From positions 33,196 to 97,195 of the forward strand of contig JANPMG010000008.1 in NCBI GenBank assembly GCA_031422675.1: a stretch of DNA of 64,000 bases. Reading direction: 5' to 3'. Positions 56,963 through 64,000 of this stretch are shown here, piece by piece. The notes under the pieces are model-generated. The model did not search any database. It was given only the letters and a program-made list of their open reading frames with translations, and was not told the origin of the DNA. The DNA is from JAENVU01 sp031422675. Lineage in GTDB: Bacteria; Actinomycetota; Acidimicrobiia; IMCC26256; JAENVU01. Numbering within the stretch: position 1 is the first letter of the stretch; the number at the start of each line of letters is the position of its first letter. Both the position numbers and the translations under genes were made by a program.

Positions 56963-57967
56963 ATGCAGCCACTTCGGATCGGGACGCTCGGCGCGGCGCG
57001 GATCACGCCGCCGGCACTCATCAAACCGGCGCGTTCGATCGACGGGGTGGAGGTCGTGGGCGTCGCCGCGCGCAGCCGTGATCGGGCCGAGAAGTTCGCG
57101 GCCAAGCACGGGATCGCCCGGGTGTTCGGTTCCTACGAAGAGCTGATCACGGACCCGAACGTCGATGCCATCTACAACCCGCTGCCCAACGGACTCCACG
57201 GGGTCTGGACCCTCGCCGCGCTCGCCGCCGGGAAGCACGTGTTGTGTGAGAAGCCCTTCACTGCCAACGCCGACGAGGCGCGCACCGTCGCCGCGGCCGC
57301 CCAGTCGAGCGGCCTCGTCGTGATGGAGGCGTTCCACTATCGCTATCACCCGGTGGCCCAACGGATGATCGACATCGTGCGCGGCGGCGAGATCGGTGAA
57401 CTCGTCCACGTCGAGTCGGCGATGTGCATTCCGCTGCCGTTCCCCAAGGACATCCGGTACCGGCTTGATCTGGCCGGCGGTGCCACGATGGACACCGGGT
57501 GTTATGCGATTCACATGAACCGGATGGTCGCCGCCGCCGAACCGGACGTCGTGTCGGCAAAGGCGCGGCTGGCGAAGCCGGGCGTGGACCGGTGGATGCA
57601 GGCGCAGCTGCGGTACCCGAGCGGCGTGACCGGCACGATGACCACGGCACTGTGGTCGAGTACGCCACTGAAGGTCTCGGTGCGAGCGGTCGGGTCGACG
57701 GGCGAGCTGCGCGTCTTCAACCCGACCGGGCCGCAGATGGGATATCGCATGACGCTGCGTACGGGCGGAACCAAGCAGCGAATACGCGTCGAGGGTGCGA
57801 AACGGGCCACCTATGCCTACCAACTCGATGCCTTCGCCGCCGCGGTGCGAGGCGGCGCTCCGGTGTTGACCCCGCCGGCCGATGCGATCGCGAACATGAC
57901 GGTCATCGACGCCGTGTATCGCGCCGCGGGCCTGGCGATCCGAGAACCATCGATGCGCGGGACCTGA
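56963..57967 (+). CDS. Gfo/Idh/MocA family oxidoreductase
   Basis: The 334-residue enzyme has an N-terminal Rossmann domain (RIGTLGAARI, GVAARSRDRAEKFA) and the family's catalytic lysine in VLCEKPFTANADEA, then a C-terminal sheet domain with MEAFHYRYHPVAQRM and GGATMDTGCYAIHM. It likely oxidises or reduces a sugar or cyclitol with NAD(P). The substrate is unknown. Start ATG 56963. Confidence 0.92.
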   Translation: MQPLRIGTLGAARITPPALIKPARSIDGVEVVGVAARSRDRAEKFAAKHGIARVFGSYEELITDPNVDAIYNPLPNGLHGVWTLAALAAGKHVLCEKPFTANADEARTVAAAAQSSGLVVMEAFHYRYHPVAQRMIDIVRGGEIGELVHVESAMCIPLPFPKDIRYRLDLAGGATMDTGCYAIHMNRMVAAAEPDVVSAKARLAKPGVDRWMQAQLRYPSGVTGTMTTALWSSTPLKVSVRAVGSTGELRVFNPTGPQMGYRMTLRTGGTKQRIRVEGAKRATYAYQLDAFAAAVRGGAPVLTPPADAIANMTVIDAVYRAAGLAIREPSMRGT

Positions 57968-57990
57968 CCCCGACGCGCGAGGATCGCCCG

Positions 57991-58368
57991 ATGGAACTTC
58001 GCCAAGTTGCGATCTACGCCTCGCGGGTCCGGGTGGGACTCGGTCTCACGATGATGGCGGCCCCGAAGCTCGCCTTCGGACCGATCTACGGCCGCGGCGC
58101 CGGAGAGCCTGCGGCTGCGGCCATCGGCCGGATGATGGGGGCGAGGGAGGCCGCGCTCGGCGCCGGCGCGGCCATCGCGGTGGCCGAACGGCGCGGGGGT
58201 GCCAACTGGCTCTCGATGATCGCGGTCGCCGACGGGCTCGATGCGGTCGTGAACCTCACGTCCCGGCGCCTCGGCTGGCGGGGCACGGCGCTCGGGGTCC
58301 TCGCCGCCGCATCGGCGGGCGCCCACCTCGTGCTCGCCAAACAACTGGTGCCCGAACAGCTTTCCTGA
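57991..58368 (+). CDS. Small membrane protein of unknown function
   Basis: The 125-residue protein has about four hydrophobic segments (residues 9-27, 40-64, 72-86, 98-116) with Gly-Arg-rich loops such as GRMMGAREAALG. The pattern resembles DUF4267-like proteins. ATG 57991 lies 23 bases after the oxidoreductase stop, with GAGGA upstream, so co-transcription is likely. No function can be assigned. Confidence 0.75.
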   Translation: MELRQVAIYASRVRVGLGLTMMAAPKLAFGPIYGRGAGEPAAAAIGRMMGAREAALGAGAAIAVAERRGGANWLSMIAVADGLDAVVNLTSRRLGWRGTALGVLAAASAGAHLVLAKQLVPEQLS

Positions 58369-58398
58369 CCCCGCGCGGCGAGTCCCTCGGGCTTCCCA

Positions 58399-58413
58399 CG
58401 CGCGAAACGCGCG
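58399..58413 (+). terminator. Short GC hairpin followed by GTTT
   Basis: CGCGCG (58399-58404) pairs with CGCGCG (58408-58413) around AAA, followed by GGTTTA. A second GC-rich inverted pair follows at 58421-58437. It lies between two convergent genes (stops at 58368 and 58462). Confidence 0.5.
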
Positions 58414-58461
58414 GTTTACGGCGCGCTTGACGCGCGCAAAGCGGGGAGCGGGGGCAGGCGC

Positions 58462-59838
58462 CTAGCGGTCGAGGGTGACGAGCGAGTGGGCGACCGGCCC
58501 GCCGACAATTGCCTGAACCTCGTCCACCACCCGCTCGCGGCTCACCCGCGCGGCGAAAAGCCCCTCGGTGGGTTCCCGGAACCACGCCAGGCTGGCCCGA
58601 GTATGACGGAATCGGACCCAACGGGTCCGCCACGCGATCCACGCCAGGCCACCGATGGGTCCGGCAACGGCGGCGACCGCCGCGCCCTTCCCGCCGAACC
58701 GGCGGTACGCGCGTACCGATTCGTAGGTCCACACGATCGGGAAGAACAGGAAGCCGACGAGTCCCTTCGCGGTGGCCTTCCATGCAGGGTGCTCGACGCG
58801 ATTGCCTGCGAGCCGGGCGAGCAGCACCACCGGCCCGTCGAGCAACACCCCGACCGCGGCAATCGGCGCCAATGCGACGCTGACGATGCCGAGTCGGATG
58901 AGGCGAAGCCGCAGCCGGGCCGGATAGAGCCGCGGCACCGCATGGTTGCCCGTGACGCCGAGGACGGCGAGATCGGCGAGGTGGGTGTCCACGGCGCGCT
59001 CGAGCGCGCGGAACTCGTCGCTGGCCTCGCCGCCGCGATTCGCGATGACCGTCGCGAGGGAACGGTGAAGCGCCGAGCGGTCGGCGAAGGCGTGCTCGTG
59101 CGGGATGAGATCGGAATCGCCTTCGATCGCAATCGCCGCGGCGCGGTCGATGACCATCGCTTCCCGCCACGTGGCGTGGTTCAGGGTCACGTCGTGGAGC
59201 CGGTCGGTCAGGACTTCGGTGACGGCTCGCACCGTGGCGACCGGATCGGACCGGTAGCGGTCCACCCACTCGTCCATCTGGATCGGCTTCCCAACGTGGA
59301 TCGCGGCTTGGGAGCGAAAGCGTCCCCGATCGGCGTAGACGATGCCCACCGGAACGATCGCAATGTGCTCCACGCCTTCGGCCGCGGCGCTCAGGGCAAT
59401 GCGCGCCGCGCCGGTCTTGAGGGGGACGACGCGCGGCTCGCGGTGCACGTGACCCTCGGGGAAGATCGCGATCTGTTCGCCGGAGGCGAGCACTGCGGTG
59501 CTCGCGACGAACGCGTCGTCGTTGGTGCCGGTGTCGCCGTCGGAGCGCCGATGGACGGGGACCGCGCCCGCGAGATCGAGCAGCAGCTTTGCGGGCGGGT
59601 ATTTCCACAAGCTGCTCGCGGCGAGGAACCGCGGGATGATGCCGAGTCGACCCCAGACCACGATGGGATCCGCGAGCCCATTTGCGTGATTGCACGCGAT
59701 CACTGCGGGCGTGTCGATGGGTAACCGGCTCGCTCCGGTCACGTCGACCCGGCGATAGAACACGGCCGTGATGATCCACGCCAGCTGCCGGAGGATTCGG
59801 TAGGAGAGGGGAGGAGCCTTGCGTCCACGTTTCGCCAC
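58462..59838 (-). CDS. PlsC-like phospholipid acyltransferase with a long C-terminal extension
   Basis: The 458-residue protein has the acyltransferase HX4D motif as NHANGLAD (about residues 50-57) and FPEGHVHRE in place of the common FPEGTRS, then AIVPVGIVY. The region after residue 230 has two or three further hydrophobic stretches (about 315-335 and 360-390) and is longer than normal for PlsC. It probably acylates glycerol-3-phosphate derivatives at the membrane. Start ATG 59838. Confidence 0.82.
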   Translation of the reverse strand: MAKRGRKAPPLSYRILRQLAWIITAVFYRRVDVTGASRLPIDTPAVIACNHANGLADPIVVWGRLGIIPRFLAASSLWKYPPAKLLLDLAGAVPVHRRSDGDTGTNDDAFVASTAVLASGEQIAIFPEGHVHREPRVVPLKTGAARIALSAAAEGVEHIAIVPVGIVYADRGRFRSQAAIHVGKPIQMDEWVDRYRSDPVATVRAVTEVLTDRLHDVTLNHATWREAMVIDRAAAIAIEGDSDLIPHEHAFADRSALHRSLATVIANRGGEASDEFRALERAVDTHLADLAVLGVTGNHAVPRLYPARLRLRLIRLGIVSVALAPIAAVGVLLDGPVVLLARLAGNRVEHPAWKATAKGLVGFLFFPIVWTYESVRAYRRFGGKGAAVAAVAGPIGGLAWIAWRTRWVRFRHTRASLAWFREPTEGLFAARVSRERVVDEVQAIVGGPVAHSLVTLDR

Positions 59839-59866
59839 GCCGGTGAAGGTACTGCCCGCCGGCGGG

Positions 59867-60676
59867 TTACTGCACCGTGGTGATTGCGACGGCCATCAGC
59901 CGGTCTTCGTTGCCCTGGTCACGGACCTCGACGCGCAGGAGATGTCCGTCGGCGCGCCGCCCGCGATTCTGGACGGTGGCGGTCACGGGCCCCACCCGGC
60001 CGGGGCTCACGAAGTGCAGGACGCAGTCGGTGGTGGCGGCGGCCCCGGTTGCGTGGCAACCGGCGAGGTCGACCAGTGCCGCCGTCGCGCCGCCGTGGAG
60101 GATTCCCCAGGGATTGCGGAGCTGATCGGTGATCTCGAGTGCGAGGGAGTCCGCCCCGGCGGTCGCCGCGCCGAGGAAATCGGTGAGGTGCGGGGTGGCC
60201 TCGGGGTCGAGCGGTGGCGCGGCGAGTACGAGCGGGCGGTCGTACACGGGCGGGCCACCCGCGGGCGCCAAGACCGCCGAGGTCAGCACGCCGTCGGCGA
60301 CGAGCGCGTCGTTCGCGCCCGAATCGGTGATCACCACGCTCGTGACGATCGCCTGGCGACCCGCGCGGAGTACGGCCGCCTCGAATCCGATCGGCCCGAT
60401 GACGGCGCGGTTCACCGCTCGCAACATCAGATTCGTGGAGACGACCCAACCGGGGAGCGCGGCGAGGCCGCCGCACAGACCCGCCGCACTGTCGGCGAAG
60501 GTCAGGAGTGCACCCATCGCGATGCCGCCGTCGGGCGCGCGCAGGTGGTCCGCCGCGGGGGCGGTTCCCACCACCCGCGCCGTACCGGGTTTCGGCTCCC
60601 CGACCTCGCGCAGAGTGAATCCCATGTAACGGCCGATGCTGCGGCCCGCGTCCGGATCGTCGAATCCGGTCTTCAC
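59867..60676 (-). CDS. PaaI-type thioesterase with two hotdog domains
   Basis: The 269-residue protein has two hotdog halves: APDGGIAMGALLTFADSAAG in the first (about residues 45-65) and NPWGILHGGATAALVDLAG in the second (about 185-205), each with the Gly-rich turn before a helix. The HGG motif in the second half is the usual active site of PaaI-like thioesterases. GTG 60676 overlaps the next upstream gene's stop by GTGA, so the two are co-translated and probably a complex. Confidence 0.8.
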   Translation of the reverse strand: MKTGFDDPDAGRSIGRYMGFTLREVGEPKPGTARVVGTAPAADHLRAPDGGIAMGALLTFADSAAGLCGGLAALPGWVVSTNLMLRAVNRAVIGPIGFEAAVLRAGRQAIVTSVVITDSGANDALVADGVLTSAVLAPAGGPPVYDRPLVLAAPPLDPEATPHLTDFLGAATAGADSLALEITDQLRNPWGILHGGATAALVDLAGCHATGAAATTDCVLHFVSPGRVGPVTATVQNRGRRADGHLLRVEVRDQGNEDRLMAVAITTVQ

Positions 60677-61566
60677 GTTCGGACCCCGCGCGCGCGGGCG
60701 ACGGTGGTGACGCGGTCGTCGCTCCCGGCATCGGTGAGTTCCACGAGCGCGGTCCCGGAGCGTGGTTGGAGATCGAGGATCGTCGCGGTCGATGCGACCG
60801 GCCCGACCTTGGCGAGGGCGAGGTAGGTCACCTGGAGATCGACGATGTCGAGATGGACCCCGGCGGCGGTGCCGAGTGCCTGTTCGGCGGCAACGCCGAG
60901 TGCCTGCTCGGCGGCAACCGCGGCGGTCATCGCCATCATCCCGCCCTGCACGGCGCCGAGCGTGTTGCGGACGTAATCGGTGAGGGGAAGCTGTACCGAT
61001 CCGGTGGCGGCGTCGACGACCTGGAGCCCCGTCGCCGCTTCGAGGGTCTGGGTGAACCCGGAACCCTCGCGGGCCATGGTGGTCCGTCGCCGCGCGCCGT
61101 CCGCATCGATGACCGGGTTGCCGTCGCGGCGGGGCAGGATCGCGAAGGTCATGGTGGCCATCCCGAGGGCAACGCCACGATCGGTCGTCAGGTCCACTTC
61201 CAGTACCACCGTGGTGCGGCCGGCCCGCACCACTCGCCCGGCGGCCTCGACCCGGCTGATTCCGGGCCGCGGGATCAGGTGCAGCGTCAGGTCGGCGGTG
61301 GCGATCCAGTCCGGTCTCGCCGCGGTGGCCGCGAGTCCACCGCCCACCGCGTCGACGAGGGTGGCCAAGGCACCTGGATGCGCGAGGCCGGTGGGGCCTC
61401 GCAACGCATCGCTGATGTCGATCCACCCGCGGGCGGTCAGATCGGGTCCGGCTTCGGACTCGAGGCGCAGGTCACGCAAGACGTGTCGGTCCGGCGGATA
61501 GGGGCCCTCGAACGGCACCGCCGTGGTCGTCGGGACGACGGGAACCGAGGGTTCGATCGAGGTCAC
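60673..61566 (-). CDS. Second double-hotdog thioesterase-like protein
   Basis: The 297-residue protein is a diverged relative of the gene that follows it. The first half has HPGALATLVDAVGGGLAA and the second LGAVQGGMMAMTAAVAAEQALG; neither has the HGG motif. An exact 8-residue duplication, AAEQALGV/AAEQALGT, extends the central helix. It may be a structural partner. The start is GTG 61566, 59 bases from the divergent YqgE gene. Confidence 0.75.
   Translation of the reverse strand: MTSIEPSVPVVPTTTAVPFEGPYPPDRHVLRDLRLESEAGPDLTARGWIDISDALRGPTGLAHPGALATLVDAVGGGLAATAARPDWIATADLTLHLIPRPGISRVEAAGRVVRAGRTTVVLEVDLTTDRGVALGMATMTFAILPRRDGNPVIDADGARRRTTMAREGSGFTQTLEAATGLQVVDAATGSVQLPLTDYVRNTLGAVQGGMMAMTAAVAAEQALGVAAEQALGTAAGVHLDIVDLQVTYLALAKVGPVASTATILDLQPRSGTALVELTDAGSDDRVTTVARARGVRT
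60871..60918 (-). repeat. 24-bp tandem duplication
   Basis: GCCGAGTGCCTG...GGCAAC at 60871-60894 is repeated at 60895-60918 with one base changed. It adds eight residues in frame to the second hotdog domain of the thioesterase-like protein, at the main helix. Confidence 0.9.
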
Positions 61567-61625
61567 GGGCCGAGACGGTATCCGCGACCCCTCCGGACAC
61601 CGGACGGGAGCGCGACGATGGGCGG

Positions 61626-62156
61626 GTGACATCGTCGACCGCCGGCCGCCTGCTCGTCGCCTCACTCGGTCTCGACGACCCGAACTTCCGCCGCACCGTC
61701 GTGTTGATGCTGACCCACGATCCCGACGGCGCGCTCGGCGTGGTGCTGAATCGACCGACCGGCCTCCTGGTGGGGGAGGAGTTGCCGGAGTGGGCCGAGG
61801 TCGCGGCGCCGCCGGCGTGCATCTACATCGGGGGACCCGTCGACCCCGGCGCCGCGCTCGGTCTCGGTGAGGGCCCGGCCGATCGCACCGAGATGATCGT
61901 GGGCCTGATGGGCGCCGTCGACTTCTCAGAACCCCCGCTGACGTACCGGTCGATCCGGGTCTTCGCGGGGTATGCCGGCTGGGGCGAGGGTCAGCTGGAC
62001 CGGGAGATCGGTCGCGGCGACTGGATCGTGGTGGACGCGCACGTGGCCGACATCACGACCGCGCAACCGGACCGGTTGTGGCGTGACGTGTTGCGGCGGC
62101 AACGGTCTCGGGTTGCGGTGTTCGCCAGCGCGCCCGACGATCCGACCCTCAACTGA
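61626..62156 (+). CDS. YqgE/AlgH family protein
   Basis: The 176-residue protein has GRLLVASLGLDDPNFRRTVVLML, GALGVVLNRPTG, YIGGPVDPGAAL, RVFAGYAGWGEGQLDREI and DWIVVDA, which define the UPF0301/YqgE family. Its function is not established. The start is GTG 61626. Its 3' end overlaps the convergent dehydrogenase gene by eight bases. Confidence 0.94.
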   Translation: MTSSTAGRLLVASLGLDDPNFRRTVVLMLTHDPDGALGVVLNRPTGLLVGEELPEWAEVAAPPACIYIGGPVDPGAALGLGEGPADRTEMIVGLMGAVDFSEPPLTYRSIRVFAGYAGWGEGQLDREIGRGDWIVVDAHVADITTAQPDRLWRDVLRRQRSRVAVFASAPDDPTLN

Positions 62157-63213
62157 GCAGACCCCGACCGGTCACGAGGGGCAGGTCGAGGGTCGAGCGC
62201 ACGCCGGGCTCCGCCGCGCACACGGCCGGGATGGAGTTCAGAATTCGCATGCCGGTGGCGACGAGCCCGCCGGTGTTGTGGTCGCCGTCTTCGCCCATCA
62301 TCTCGAAATCCAGGGTGTAGCTCGGCGAGCCGGTGACGGTGATGCGGTAGCCGCCGGTCCCGATCGGCTGCGGCCAGTCCGGTGCCACGTCGGGATGCAT
62401 GCGAGTGACGTGCTCGACGACGATTGCCGCCCGACCCCGGATCCAACCCTGCACCTCGAACCGCAGACCGGCCATGGTGCCCTGCTCGATCTTTCCGACG
62501 GCAGTGTCGAAGTCCGCCTCCGCGGGGCAGCGCTCGATCACCTCTTTGATCTCGTCGATCTGCTCGCCGAGTCCGGCCGCGATCATGTGCAACACCCCGC
62601 CCCAGGCGAACCCGAGCGCGCCGGGCATGAGGAGGAGCGCGGTGTGGTCGGGCGGCTGGCCGAAGCCCATCGTGTCGAAGAGCACCTCGGGCTGCATATA
62701 GGTGGAGTAGTCGAGGTTCTCGACGATGCGGATCGTGTCGATGCGCTCGCTGAACCCGCTGACGACGAGGGGCAGGAGATCGTTGGCGAACCCCGGATCG
62801 ATTCCCGACGTGAAGCAGGAGGCGTGACCGGCCTGGCCGGCCTCGTCGAGCTGACGGATCCAACCCCGAGGCGCGGTCGGCGGGTAGAGCAGTGAGACCA
62901 CCGACGTCGACACGACGTTCTTGCCCGACTCCAAGATGCGACACATGTCGGCGACGGCCTCGGTCGGGCGCAGGTCGCCGGTCGCGGTGTAACAGACCAC
63001 GTCGGCGTCGAGCGCGAGCATCGCGTCGACGTCATCGGTGGCGAGCACCCCGGTCGGAGCATCGAGGCCGCAGAGCTCCGCCGCATCCCGGCCCACCTTG
63101 TCGGCGCTGTGAACGCAGAGGCCCACCAGTTCGAGTTCGGAATGCTCCACGATCGCGCGCAGCGTGTGCACGCCGACATTCCCGGTGGACCATTGGATCA
63201 CTCGATAGGTCAT
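62149..63213 (-). CDS. DapB-like NAD(P)-dependent dehydrogenase
   Basis: The 354-residue protein has VIQWSTGNVGVHTLRAI at its N-terminus, GLCVHSADKVGRDA and TSGIDPGFANDLLP, like actinobacterial proteins annotated as dihydrodipicolinate reductase N-terminal domain proteins and related to 2,4-diaminopentanoate dehydrogenase. It is too long and diverged for lysine synthesis DapB. The substrate is probably an amino or hydroxy acid. ATG 63213 was chosen; the open frame continues 42 codons upstream in non-family sequence. Confidence 0.8.
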   Translation of the reverse strand: MTYRVIQWSTGNVGVHTLRAIVEHSELELVGLCVHSADKVGRDAAELCGLDAPTGVLATDDVDAMLALDADVVCYTATGDLRPTEAVADMCRILESGKNVVSTSVVSLLYPPTAPRGWIRQLDEAGQAGHASCFTSGIDPGFANDLLPLVVSGFSERIDTIRIVENLDYSTYMQPEVLFDTMGFGQPPDHTALLLMPGALGFAWGGVLHMIAAGLGEQIDEIKEVIERCPAEADFDTAVGKIEQGTMAGLRFEVQGWIRGRAAIVVEHVTRMHPDVAPDWPQPIGTGGYRITVTGSPSYTLDFEMMGEDGDHNTGGLVATGMRILNSIPAVCAAEPGVRSTLDLPLVTGRGLLS

Positions 63214-63386
63214 GGTGGCCGACGGTAGCGGTTCGGTACATCGCGATGGGTGGCCAGCCCGACCCGCCACGAGCCCGCGTGATCGGAGACAATGGGCCGA
63301 ATGGAGCGGCGTGGTCACGCGATTGTGTCCGTTGAACAAGCGGAGCGTGGCCCGTCCGGCCCGCTCCGAAGGAGCAAGAGGACTGA

Positions 63387-64000
63387 ATGATGTTCCGATT
63401 CCGCAATCCGGAGAAGAGTTCGATGGTCGATCCTGCTCGTGCCCTGCCCGGCCGCGACGAACCGATGCGCGTCCCCGAGCAGCACTTCGTGAACTTCCAC
63501 CCGTTGCGCGGCCCGTACCCCGATGGTCTCGAGACCGCGATCTTCGCCCTCGGCTGCTTCTGGGGCGCGGAACGCATCTTCTGGCAGATCCCCGGCGTGT
63601 ACACCACCGCCGTCGGCTACGCCGGCGGCATCACGCCGAACCCCACGTACGAGGAAGTGTGCAGCGGTCGTACCGGTCACACCGAGGCGGTGCTCGTGGT
63701 GTTCGACCCGAAGATCGTCGCGTACGACGAGTTATTGCGCGCCTTCTGGGAGGGGCACGACCCGACCCAGGGCATGCGGCAGGGTAACGACGTCGGCACG
63801 CAGTATCGGTCCGCGGCCTATTGGGCCTCGGATGCACAACGTGACGCGCTCGAACGGTCGACGGCCGCGTTCCAGGATCGGTTGCGGGCCGCGAGTTACG
63901 GCGACATCACCACCGAGATCGGACCGGCCCCCGAGTTCTATTTCGCCGAGGACTATCACCAGCAGTACCTCGCGAAGAACCCGGGCGGCTACTGCGGGCT
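63387..64000 (+). CDS. msrA: Peptide methionine sulfoxide reductase A, 3' end beyond the window
   Basis: The 204 visible codons reach the window edge without a stop. The catalytic cysteine C57 is in ALGCFWGAERIF; GYAGGITPNPTYEEVCSGRTGH, GNDVGTQYRSA and EDYHQQYLAKNPGGYCG (recycling cysteine at the end) are all family blocks. MsrA repairs oxidised methionine. GGAG lies 14 bases before the ATG pair at 63387/63390. The N-terminal 45-residue lead with PARALPGR is that of the longer bacterial MsrA form. Confidence 0.95.
   Translation, partial: MMFRFRNPEKSSMVDPARALPGRDEPMRVPEQHFVNFHPLRGPYPDGLETAIFALGCFWGAERIFWQIPGVYTTAVGYAGGITPNPTYEEVCSGRTGHTEAVLVVFDPKIVAYDELLRAFWEGHDPTQGMRQGNDVGTQYRSAAYWASDAQRDALERSTAAFQDRLRAASYGDITTEIGPAPEFYFAEDYHQQYLAKNPGGYCG

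Overview
The window is high-GC, densely packed bacterial chromosome with many GTG starts, GTGA/ATGA gene overlaps and no gene-free stretch longer than about 300 bases. Coenzyme F420 genes (cofD/fbiA, cofE and a nitroreductase), an LCP ligase, DUF5719, DUF3052, DUF3817 and a mycothiol-type maleylpyruvate isomerase family protein point to an actinobacterium. The lack of close mycobacterial or streptomycete features and the presence of a phosphatidylcholine synthase suggest a deep lineage such as Acidimicrobiia; that placement is inference. Much of 2-42 kb carries the same gene set as the Mycobacterium tuberculosis Rv3240c-Rv3267 neighbourhood (secA1, HPF, ComF-like, sahH, manA, SIS isomerase, manB, fbiA, fbiB, GDP-mannose pyrophosphorylase, wbbL, LCP), rearranged. 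prfB-ftsE-ftsX are also here.

Layout. 1-2.1 kb (minus): pabB-pabC for p-aminobenzoate, then the first codons of another gene. 2.2-11.4 kb (plus): an envelope operon with LCP ligase, dTDP-glucose dehydratase-like SDR, UDP-glucose dehydrogenase, UDP-glucuronate decarboxylase, two GT2 glycosyltransferases, an uncharacterised His-rich membrane-anchored protein, a sugar-nucleotide pyrophosphorylase and a UDP-glucose epimerase-like SDR. 11.4-13.7 kb (minus): cofD-cofE-nitroreductase, with the FbiB fusion of mycobacteria split in two. 13.8-19.6 kb: a small helical protein, a 1050-residue membrane GT2, DUF5719 and a thioredoxin-like protein. 19.6-22.4 kb: ftsH and a CPBP protease. 22.5-30.6 kb: a 55-residue zinc-ribbon unit, a polytopic membrane protein, phosphomannomutase, Trm112-like protein, SIS isomerase, cupin and S-adenosylhomocysteinase.

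30.6-33.4 kb (minus): a secreted HAF-repeat/Calx-beta protein and phosphatidylcholine synthase. 33.4-42.9 kb (plus): mtnA, comF-like, a FlgM-like small protein, hpf, secA, prfB, ftsE, ftsX and an M23 peptidase. A cluster of 79-bp repeats follows. 43.1-54.5 kb is a mixed set: 1-Cys peroxiredoxin, DUF3052, SRAP/YedK, MDMPI, a lipoprotein, an LLM oxidoreductase, a thioesterase, pirin, SMP-30, an SDR, a BesD/HalD-like non-haem iron oxygenase, an MDR reductase and a secreted CAP protein with propeller-like repeats. 54.7-64 kb: DUF3817, an ABC-2 exporter pair, a Gfo/Idh/MocA oxidoreductase, a small membrane protein, a PlsC-like acyltransferase, tandem double-hotdog thioesterases, YqgE, a DapB-like dehydrogenase and a 3'-truncated msrA.

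How it fits together: SIS isomerase, phosphomannomutase and pyrophosphorylase form a fructose-6-P to GDP-mannose route; Ugd and the decarboxylase give UDP-glucuronate then UDP-xylose; the GT2 enzymes and LCP protein would use such sugars for wall glycans. AhcY and MtnA recycle the two S-adenosylmethionine by-products. FtsE, FtsX and the M23 peptidase look like a division hydrolase module. No rRNA, tRNA, CRISPR array, insertion sequence or prophage was seen.
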